Source of the DNA: a virus
Direction: 5' to 3' (one strand)
DNA length: 37,583 bases
IMG/VR virus record: IMGVR_UViG_3300047476_002081
Coordinates: 1-37,583 of that record
A program made the translations under genes and the position numbers. Below, piece by piece: positions 20,293 to 25,632 of this stretch. Each line of letters begins with the position of its first letter. The first letter of the stretch is position 1. Below the pieces are notes generated by a model, which saw only the letters and a program-made list of their open reading frames with translations, was not told where the DNA came from and ran no database searches.

Positions 20293-20700
20293 GTGATTGA
20301 TTTTAGAAAATACACTTATTCAGGTATTTGTGAGAAGGCGAGGGTATTTGCAGAGCTGCCAGAAAACATCATTCGACTTGATCGTATGAAAGGGATAGCT
20401 TCTGGTCAATTAAATCCAGTTGGCGATAATTCATCTTATGTATTTAAAATAAATGATTGTCGAGTAGTTTATTCAGTGGAAGAGCATCCTCAAAGAGATG
20501 GTTCGATTCGTTTGTTGAGGCACTGTTCGTTTTCCAGTCCGACTGAAAGTGAAGATAAAGATTTTTTTGATAAGCTGCTTGGTTATCTCGGCTTTGATGT
20601 TAGTTTGCCTATGCGTACTTATCTTGAAGAAATAGGTAAATCAAAAACAGCAATTAATTTTATACAGGAATTAGATGTTCGCAAACAATTGGAGACGTAA
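20293..20700 (+). CDS. Protein of unknown function in the RmlB operon
   Basis: A 135-residue protein beginning with GTG, with AAAGGA 5 bases upstream. A central beta segment reads SSYVFKINDCRVVYSVEEHPQRDGSIRLLRHCSFSS, and the C-terminus is helical. I do not recognise it. It starts 16 bases after the RmlB stop and its own stop is joined to the next ATG (TAAATG), so it belongs to the same transcript. Confidence 0.48.
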   Translation: MIDFRKYTYSGICEKARVFAELPENIIRLDRMKGIASGQLNPVGDNSSYVFKINDCRVVYSVEEHPQRDGSIRLLRHCSFSSPTESEDKDFFDKLLGYLGFDVSLPMRTYLEEIGKSKTAINFIQELDVRKQLET

Positions 20701-20823
20701 ATGACTGAAGAAGATAAGCTTAGAATTATAGAAAAATTCATAGAAACCGCCTTAGATGGAATGCACAATTTTCCGGTGGAATTTAATATAAATCTTGAAA
20801 ATATTGAGGATTTATTTGCGTGA
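20701..20823 (+). CDS. 40-residue protein, unknown function
   Basis: A short acidic peptide encoded immediately after the previous stop (TAAATG), which suggests translational coupling. It consists of a helix (EEDKLRIIEKFIETALDGM) and a second segment (FPVEFNINLENIEDLFA). No motif was recognised. Confidence 0.5.
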   Translation: MTEEDKLRIIEKFIETALDGMHNFPVEFNINLENIEDLFA

Positions 20824-20840
20824 GATGTTGAGGTAGCATC

Positions 20841-21056
20841 ATGAAACAATATGTTTGGACATGTGATTTCTGTGACAAAAAAGAAGCTGGTAATATATTG
20901 CCGCGAAAGTTCTATCAGGTGGAATGTCAGGTTAAAGCAAGAGAAAAGTCAACTACGTATGAAATTCTTATATGTCTTGATTGTTGGGATCAGACTATAG
21001 ATCCTAGTCCTAAAGGTCTTTTAAGAAGATTTTTAAAAAACATATTTCGTAGTTGA
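20841..21056 (+). CDS. Small zinc-ribbon-like protein
   Basis: A 71-residue protein with two Cys pairs, CDFC (8-11) and CLDC (46-49 region), spaced as in a zinc ribbon, around the strand ILPRKFYQVECQV. The C-terminal tail is basic (KGLLRRFLKNIFRS) and could touch nucleic acid. Its last 47 bases overlap, tail to tail, the minus-strand gene at 21010-21132. Confidence 0.58.
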   Translation: MKQYVWTCDFCDKKEAGNILPRKFYQVECQVKAREKSTTYEILICLDCWDQTIDPSPKGLLRRFLKNIFRS

Positions 21057-21132
21057 GGATATCGAAAGGGTTAGTATCTTTTTTCCAAGGGCATTTGGTG
21101 CATTGTATTTTTCGTTTTAATTCGTTTGTCAT
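21010..21132 (-). CDS. 40-residue CTKCPWKK protein, possibly truncated
   Basis: A short minus-strand gene whose ATG overlaps the TGA of the upstream gene (ATGA), so it is probably translated with it. The segment IQCTKCPWKKDTNPFDI strongly recalls a group of small phage proteins with C-x-x-C-P-W followed by a D-P-x-D-I turn. Those usually continue with a further Cys or His; here the protein instead ends in FLKIFLKDL. A 3' truncation or frameshift by the convergent plus-strand gene, with which it shares 47 bases, is possible. Confidence 0.5.
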   Translation of the reverse strand: MTNELKRKIQCTKCPWKKDTNPFDILNYEICFLKIFLKDL

Positions 21133-21479
21133 GATTTTCCTTCGATATTTTTCAAGAATTTAAGATTGCAAATGCATCCTTGATGATTGCAAAACCTTTT
21201 TGTTTTTTTTATTCCCATTTCTTTTTGTGCCAAGCATGTTATTTCAAGATCCAGTCCAGCTTTCTGATTACTAAAAGCAAATATCCAGCCTTTTTTCTGA
21301 AGCGATGCTACAACTCCACCAACGGAGCGCTTATTTATTTGTAGGCTTTTAGTCAAATCTTCGACCATCACATAATATTTACCCTGACTACTTAACTCCC
21401 ATATCGCTGGCCAGAAAATCTTTTCAAGATTAGTTTTTAATGGGATTAATTTGCCATTCAAATTTGGATTAGCTTTCAT
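21129..21479 (-). CDS. Winged-helix-like protein with a Cys cluster
   Basis: A 116-residue basic protein. The segment YVMVEDLTKSLQINKRSVGGVVASLQKKGWIFAF looks like a helix-turn-helix with a following wing, as in small winged-helix DNA-binding proteins. Near the C-terminus CNHQGCICN could bind metal. It overlaps the genes on both sides by 4 bases. A regulatory role is an inference. Confidence 0.5.
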   Translation of the reverse strand: MKANPNLNGKLIPLKTNLEKIFWPAIWELSSQGKYYVMVEDLTKSLQINKRSVGGVVASLQKKGWIFAFSNQKAGLDLEITCLAQKEMGIKKTKRFCNHQGCICNLKFLKNIEGKS

Positions 21480-21790
21480 TCGATATCTTTCAGGAAATTC
21501 AGGACATCATTATAGTCCATTTCCCATGTGTCATTTTGTATTGTGGCTATTTTGACTTCTTTAAATGCCTGATAGTATTCGAGGGCTTTTTTGCTTTTAT
21601 AGCCAAGCTGATGAACTAGGATTGCGAGGGCTAGTTGTGCTGGTCCCGATCCGCTATATCCCCAATTAAAGCCATCTGGTGAGTGATTGATAAGCCAGTT
21701 GCAGGGATCAAGGGATTTCCCATCGTGTCGAAAGACTTCGCAGGTATTATGAGTTCTTATGCCTTTATACTTTTTTGGCTTAGCAAACAT
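21476..21790 (-). CDS. DUF6166-like phage protein
   Basis: A 104-residue protein with KYKGIRTHNTCEVF at the N-terminus, HSPDGFNWGYSGSGPAQLALAILVHQLG in the middle, and YYQAFKEVKIATI then WEMDYNDVLNFL at the end. The W-G-Y-x-G-S-G-P-A-Q-L-A-L-A-I-L segment is the hallmark of this family, which is common in phages and plasmids and has no known function. AGGA precedes the ATG. It is the first gene of the three-gene minus-strand set and is divergent from the gene at 21961. Confidence 0.7.
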   Translation of the reverse strand: MFAKPKKYKGIRTHNTCEVFRHDGKSLDPCNWLINHSPDGFNWGYSGSGPAQLALAILVHQLGYKSKKALEYYQAFKEVKIATIQNDTWEMDYNDVLNFLKDIE

Positions 21791-21856
21791 ATTATCCTCT
21801 CAAACATCTACGCCATATAGCGTGATTATCCTTTTTTTACTCAACATGCATACTGG

Positions 21857-21874
21857 ACTGAAATCAATTTCAGT
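21857..21874. promoter_or_regulatory. Palindrome copy D (ACTGAA-N6-TTCAGT), divergent region
   Basis: ACTGAA ATCAAT TTCAGT, and with flanking bases a 20-bp perfect inverted repeat from 21856 to 21875 (9-bp arms around CA). It lies between divergent genes starting at 21790 (-) and 21961 (+). On its right, minus-strand TTGACA lies 4 bases away; on the plus strand the promoter-like TTGTCA begins 3 bases after the repeat. Confidence 0.65.
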
Positions 21875-21877
21875 CGT

Positions 21878-21906
21878 TTGTCAATACTGTTATTTGTCGC
21901 AGTAAT
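21878..21906 (+). promoter_or_regulatory. Probable sigma70-type promoter
   Basis: TTGTCA (21878-21883, 5 of 6 to consensus), a 17-base spacer, and AGTAAT (21901-21906, 4 of 6). Transcription would start near 21913, 48 bases before ATG 21961. The ACTGAA palindrome lies directly upstream of the -35, where an activator or repressor could act. Confidence 0.45.
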
Positions 21907-21960
21907 CAACTAAAATTGGTCTAGACAATATGCCTTACTAAATAGCGTGAAGGAGTTGAT

Positions 21961-22038
21961 ATGCGGAATCTTCTCAGTTTTGTGCTATTTTTGATTTTGG
22001 ACGTTATAGACAATTGGTTGGAAGGCTTTTTTTTGTGA
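21961..22038 (+). CDS. 25-residue membrane microprotein
   Basis: A very short frame with an excellent ribosome binding site (AGGAG 5 bases before the ATG). The peptide is hydrophobic (LLSFVLFLILDVI) with a terminal DNWLEGFFL, so it may insert in the membrane or act as a leader peptide for the gene at 22052. It lies at the head of the right-hand operon. The strong ribosome binding site is the main evidence. Confidence 0.48.
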   Translation: MRNLLSFVLFLILDVIDNWLEGFFL

Positions 22039-22051
22039 GGCATTAGATATT

Positions 22052-22405
22052 ATGCAGATAGGTGTTATCGGTACACGTTATTCAGCTTTATCGTTTATAG
22101 ATAAGTTACCACTTGATGATGTTGGCGTTCATCTTTCGCTAAAAGATAATTCAGCAGATATGGATTATCTTTTAATTTTAATCGATCAAACGAATGTTTC
22201 AGAAATCATCGAGAATTTAACTTCAATTTGGGATAATCATAAAGATAATTTGATTGTATGCTGCTTAGACGACATTGCTTATGATGCTTTTTCAGCGGCT
22301 CCTGATACTCTTTATACTTGGTGGACCATAACAGTTGATCAGGCATTAGAGTTGATTAAATTAAGAGTAAAACCGATTGTAAACAGTCAAGACTTACAGG
22401 TATGA
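22052..22405 (+). CDS. Small alpha/beta protein, unknown function
   Basis: A 117-residue protein with an apparent Rossmann-like pattern: QIGVIGTRYSALSFIDKLP, then YLLILIDQTNVSEIIENL, then LIVCCLDDIAYDAF, then TLYTWWTITVDQALELIKL. It recalls a nucleotide- or sugar-binding fold and may be related in shape to the protein encoded at 7555, but no family can be named. Confidence 0.42.
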   Translation: MQIGVIGTRYSALSFIDKLPLDDVGVHLSLKDNSADMDYLLILIDQTNVSEIIENLTSIWDNHKDNLIVCCLDDIAYDAFSAAPDTLYTWWTITVDQALELIKLRVKPIVNSQDLQV

Positions 22406-22461
22406 TCAAAATTATTCATTAATCAAACGACAAGTTAATGCAGATAGCGAAAGGGCTAAAT

Positions 22462-22614
22462 ATGCTTTTGAGAGAAGTTAAAGGCGAAAATGAACAAAAT
22501 GAACATGAAGAAGAAACAAGCGTCAATGTTGGCGATAAAAAAATTACTATCAAAGTCCAAGACAACAGCGAATCAACCAATCAACCAGGAAAAAGGCAAC
22601 TCCTTTGCGAGTAA
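22462..22614 (+). CDS. 50-residue acidic protein overlapping the zinc-finger gene
   Basis: A frame with AAGGG 6 bases before the ATG. It encodes an acidic, polar peptide (REVKGENEQNEHEEETSVNVG then KKITIKVQDNSESTNQPGK). It overlaps the zinc-finger gene in a different frame for 125 bases. It has the better ribosome binding site of the two. Either both are translated or ribosomes shift from this frame into the next. Confidence 0.4.
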   Translation: MLLREVKGENEQNEHEEETSVNVGDKKITIKVQDNSESTNQPGKRQLLCE

Positions 22615-22765
22615 GCTAGATATTGATTGCAACTTTTGTGGTCGAAATTCTAAACACAAAAACATTTATATGGTCGCTGGAAATGGTTTAGCTATATGTA
22701 ATTTTTGTGTGCAATTTGCTTCTGAGTATATTGATAAAATGAAAAGAGATTCAAACGAAATATGA
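22490..22765 (+). CDS. ClpX-type C4 zinc-finger protein
   Basis: A 91-residue protein whose C-terminal half reads DCNFCGRNSKHKNIYMVAG, then GLAICNFCVQFASEYI. This is the pattern of the N-terminal zinc-binding domain of ClpX (CSFCGK, GP-x-V-x-IC-x-x-C-x-x-x-x-x-x-I). The N-terminal 40 residues are basic and low in complexity. No ATPase domain follows. In ClpX this domain dimerises and binds adaptors and some substrates; a free copy made by a phage might modulate the host ClpXP protease, which is inference. ATGA overlap joins it to the next gene. Confidence 0.68.
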   Translation: MNKMNMKKKQASMLAIKKLLSKSKTTANQPINQEKGNSFASKLDIDCNFCGRNSKHKNIYMVAGNGLAICNFCVQFASEYIDKMKRDSNEI

Positions 22766-22893
22766 GAATTATAATTTACTTTTTTGTTTTTATGTGCGGT
22801 TGGATTGCTAGTTATTTTTTTCAAGTCAAAGTTATACGTGAATTGAATTCTGAGGTTTTGCGATTAAAAAGAGAGATCGAATATAAACGATAG
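22762..22893 (+). CDS. 43-residue membrane-anchored coiled-coil peptide
   Basis: The ATG overlaps the stop of the zinc-finger gene (ATGA). Residues 3-20 form a membrane span (IIIYFFVFMCGWIASYFF), followed by a short charged helix with heptad-like leucines (VIRELNSEVLRLKREIEYKR). The layout resembles a small inner-membrane spanin subunit, though it is shorter than usual. No lysis genes were identified beside it. Confidence 0.55.
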   Translation: MRIIIYFFVFMCGWIASYFFQVKVIRELNSEVLRLKREIEYKR

Positions 22894-22904
22894 GGGTTTG
22901 ATTC

Positions 22905-23318
22905 ATGGAAAATCTAGAAGAGATTCTCAAAGATATTTCAAAGCTGTCTACTCAAAAACAAGAGATATACAATTCTTTTTTGATGCCTTGGAATATAGTC
23001 AAAGGAGAAAAACTAGGAATATTGGATTCACTTGTTGATTCTAATATTCAACAAATCATAGATTTTCTTTGTGCTGATATCGCTAAGTTAAAAACTGGCT
23101 TGCAAATCATGACAGATAAAAACATTTCGACTCAAGATGCCTTGGCAAAAGAAAAATTGATATCTTCATCTTTACAAGATTCTCTTGAGAGTCAACAGAA
23201 TGAATTTTCAGACCTAACTGAAAGATATGAATCTTTAGTCGCGCAAATAGAAAATCTTGAAAAAGAGTTGTTGAATGCAAGAACTAAAAAATCAAGAAAA
23301 AGAAACAAAGCAGTTTAG
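22905..23318 (+). CDS. Coiled-coil protein, unknown function
   Basis: A 137-residue protein with a helical N-terminal part (ENLEEILKDISKLSTQKQEIY) and a long coiled coil in the second half (LISSSLQDSLESQQNEFSDL through AQIENLEKELLNA), ending in a very basic tail (RTKKSRKRNKAV). It might be a scaffold-like or assembly factor given its place ahead of the packaging genes; the evidence is only structural. It overlaps the next gene by 44 bases. Confidence 0.45.
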   Translation: MENLEEILKDISKLSTQKQEIYNSFLMPWNIVKGEKLGILDSLVDSNIQQIIDFLCADIAKLKTGLQIMTDKNISTQDALAKEKLISSSLQDSLESQQNEFSDLTERYESLVAQIENLEKELLNARTKKSRKRNKAV

Positions 23319-23472
23319 TTTTCAATCGATGACTTTAAATGGAAAGAAGGTCATCGATCTTCGTTTATTTGAGAATTATGGTTATACGGGATATGTTGAT
23401 AATGTAAAAATGTTTTGGGATATAAATGGAAACACTGGTAAAGGCCAACATTGGGCATTGCGAAGTAGATGA
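23275..23472 (+). CDS. Small protein, unknown function
   Basis: A 65-residue basic protein beginning inside the preceding gene and overlapping the next by 47 bases. It has an aromatic middle (LFENYGYTGYVDNVKMFWDI). The ribosome binding site is weak (GAG about 9 bases upstream). Sandwiched between two overlapping genes, its reality rests on the uninterrupted frame and sensible composition. Confidence 0.38.
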   Translation: MQELKNQEKETKQFSFQSMTLNGKKVIDLRLFENYGYTGYVDNVKMFWDINGNTGKGQHWALRSR

Positions 23473-23707
23473 TATTAATAGTTTGCTAAATAGATCTTAT
23501 AGAAGAATACAAGCCTATTATGATTTCTATAGGATATCTTCAGAAGACTTTTTATTTTTTGAAAAAGAATCGCCATCATTATTTAAAGCTATTGATTCTA
23601 TCGAAGACACTCCGCTATTGAAGCTTGAAGAAATGGAGATAATTTGCAAGAAATGGGTAGAAAATTATCATTCATTGTTTAAAAGGCGAGCTTATTTTAG
23701 AAAGTGA
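23426..23707 (+). CDS. Small protein, unknown function
   Basis: A 93-residue acidic, helical protein with several aromatic residues (YRRIQAYYDFYRISSEDFLFFE) and no recognisable motif. Its stop overlaps the GTG 23704 that opens the next frame. It is the third in a chain of overlapping small genes upstream of the packaging module. Confidence 0.45.
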   Translation: METLVKANIGHCEVDDINSLLNRSYRRIQAYYDFYRISSEDFLFFEKESPSLFKAIDSIEDTPLLKLEEMEIICKKWVENYHSLFKRRAYFRK

Positions 23708-23712
23708 TCATT

Positions 23713-24618
23713 ATGATAGAAAGCAATCAAGATCAAGATTTAGATGATAGTGCAGAAAATACAACAAATGAAATAGACAATGTCGGTAGCGAAGCAGTCT
23801 CAGGTGAAGCAGTATCAGGTGGCGAAGTAATTCCTTCTGGCGGTGATACGCTGTTCCAATTTGATCCTTTAGATACGATGTCTCGAAAAAGGCGAGCTAA
23901 AAAACTAGAGTCGTTGGAATGCTGGCCGCAAGTAAAACACATGCTAGACAATAGCAAACCAAAAGCTGAGATTGTTCATTTCATTCAAGTTACTCGTAAA
24001 GAATTTACTCAAGTCAAGCCTCAGACATTAAAAGGGATGCTTCATCACTGGCTTTCAAGCGCAACGAATAGATCTCGCTTAGTTGATCATCGAATTCCTG
24101 TTAGGCATCTCAATCTTATAAATTCAAATCAAGACAGAATTGATCCTATTGATGCAATGAATATGCTTTTTGCAATTCAAATGGATCGCGTACTTATCGA
24201 TTATGAAAAAGAACGTCAAAGGCAATCTACGAACAAAACAACAACTGCCTCTCTTAAACTCGCTATGGATATGGTTAAAGCATTAGATAGCCTTCAAACA
24301 GAGGTTCATAGTCATACCGTTAAAGTGACAAATACTTCATCGACGATTGAGCAAAAAATTGATGGAAGCTTAGCGCAAATGGATCGTATGAAAAAGATTT
24401 TTGAAGAAAGATGGGGAAAGCAAGCAGCGCAAGTTATGCTTAACGATGAAAGTCGCAACAAAATATTTAATGCAATTTCAAAAATAAGAAAAACATCTTC
24501 AGAAAGCTTTTCACAAATAATAGAACAAAACACAACAATAGCTAAGCGTGTAATCCAGGAAACAACATATCGTGATGATAGCGATGATAATAACTCAGAA
24601 ATTATCGATGTAACGTAA
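23713..24618 (+). CDS. Possible terminase small subunit or packaging accessory protein
   Basis: A 301-residue protein two genes before the large terminase gene. The N-terminal 50 residues are acidic and disordered. The middle (LECWPQVKHMLDNSKPKAEIVHFIQVTRKEFTQV) looks like a helix-turn-helix-like DNA-binding region, and a long helical section follows, ending in an acidic tail. Position and layout (DNA-binding part, then helical oligomerisation part) fit a small terminase subunit, but the sequence alone does not establish it. ATG 23713 is used; GTG 23704 would add three residues. Confidence 0.4.
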   Translation: MIESNQDQDLDDSAENTTNEIDNVGSEAVSGEAVSGGEVIPSGGDTLFQFDPLDTMSRKRRAKKLESLECWPQVKHMLDNSKPKAEIVHFIQVTRKEFTQVKPQTLKGMLHHWLSSATNRSRLVDHRIPVRHLNLINSNQDRIDPIDAMNMLFAIQMDRVLIDYEKERQRQSTNKTTTASLKLAMDMVKALDSLQTEVHSHTVKVTNTSSTIEQKIDGSLAQMDRMKKIFEERWGKQAAQVMLNDESRNKIFNAISKIRKTSSESFSQIIEQNTTIAKRVIQETTYRDDSDDNNSEIIDVT

Positions 24619-24640
24619 TCTAATAATTGTGAGGGGACAT

Positions 24641-25516
24641 ATGAGCAATCAGCCTGAAACAAAAACTATCAGTGTGCATGGCTTAGAATGCACTGTTGAA
24701 AAAAGATTTTGTGCAGGCGGTTGTGGAAAAGAGTTTTGGGTTTTTCCTGAAAGCAAAGCGAAACATGCTAGAAGTGATTGTCTATATGTTTGCAATGTGC
24801 CTATAAACGAAATACCAGAATACATAATGAAAAGGTTCGATAGCGAATATACGCTTGATGTATCAAGAATTAATGTTGATGATGAGAAGAAGAGATACGC
24901 TAAACAAACTCTATTCAACAGATCGAATGTAGTTTCTGATGAAATAAAAAAAAACAAAAGGGAAGAAAGAAAAGAAAGAAAAGAAAAGGATATCATACTG
25001 AAGAATGCTAGACAGTCATTTAGATGGAATAGAGCGATAGAACGAGTTAAAAAGATAATAAAGAACAAATCAAAGCTCCCGCGTTATCGAGAAATAGTCG
25101 CTATCATTGCCAAATCAGTAGTAACGAATAAAAAGAATTTCAGTATTAAATGTTTTTCTAGTCAAGCAGGATTAGATAGAAAAACATTACAAACATGGCT
25201 GTGCGTTAAATACGACATAATAAACAAGATAGAGGGATATGATGGTAATTTCCTGGCTGCGAGAAGGACGCGAGACATCGTAAGGAAGAATAATAAGCAA
25301 GACATTTCAGAAATCTATCAAAAGGAAAAAGAAAAATGTCTTCAAAAAAAACTAGAAATAAAAACATCAAATCAAAGAAAAAAACAGACACAAACAAATC
25401 AAAAAGACATTTTACACTTGAACAAAGAAGACAAATCGAATGGCTTATCGACAACAAACAGCGATGGAAAAATGAAGACTTATCGTTTGAAGATAAAGTT
25501 AAAATATGTTTCTTGA
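24641..25516 (+). CDS. Basic protein with an N-terminal Cys cluster, unknown function
   Basis: A 291-residue, very basic protein. Near the N-terminus FCAGGCGKEFWVFPES, with a later SDCLYVCN, resembles a zinc-binding motif as in HNH-associated or zinc-finger proteins. The middle is Lys/Arg-rich helical. FSSQAGLDRKTLQTWL near residue 175 looks like a helix-turn-helix. The last 60 residues overlap the next gene in a different frame for 181 bases and are of less natural composition. GAGGGGAC lies just before ATG 24641; the frame is open from GTG 24629. It may be a nucleic-acid-binding regulator. Confidence 0.45.
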   Translation: MSNQPETKTISVHGLECTVEKRFCAGGCGKEFWVFPESKAKHARSDCLYVCNVPINEIPEYIMKRFDSEYTLDVSRINVDDEKKRYAKQTLFNRSNVVSDEIKKNKREERKERKEKDIILKNARQSFRWNRAIERVKKIIKNKSKLPRYREIVAIIAKSVVTNKKNFSIKCFSSQAGLDRKTLQTWLCVKYDIINKIEGYDGNFLAARRTRDIVRKNNKQDISEIYQKEKEKCLQKKLEIKTSNQRKKQTQTNQKDILHLNKEDKSNGLSTTNSDGKMKTYRLKIKLKYVS

Positions 25517-25632
25517 TGAGGTATGAAGGCGTATTCATAGATTTAAAGTATGGTGAATTGATATTGTCGAGTTTAATGGCTGAAGTTGAACGTCAATTGG
25601 ATAATTCATATGATCGTCACAGACAAATTTAA
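25336..25632 (+). CDS. Small basic protein upstream of the terminase gene
   Basis: A 98-residue protein with a Lys-rich N-terminus and a helical remainder (RHFTLEQRRQIEWLIDNKQRW, then EDKVKICFLMRYEG, then ELILSSLMAEVERQLD). AGGA precedes the ATG. It overlaps the preceding gene by 181 bases and the terminase gene by 23 bases. A small DNA-binding packaging factor is possible; no family was recognised. Confidence 0.45.
   Translation: MSSKKTRNKNIKSKKKTDTNKSKRHFTLEQRRQIEWLIDNKQRWKNEDLSFEDKVKICFLMRYEGVFIDLKYGELILSSLMAEVERQLDNSYDRHRQI

Noticed and set aside
24649-25068. Minus-strand frame of about 139 codons, Phe/Leu/Ser-rich
   Set aside because: It lies opposite a Lys/Glu-rich gene with a strong ribosome binding site; its composition is what the complement of such codons gives.
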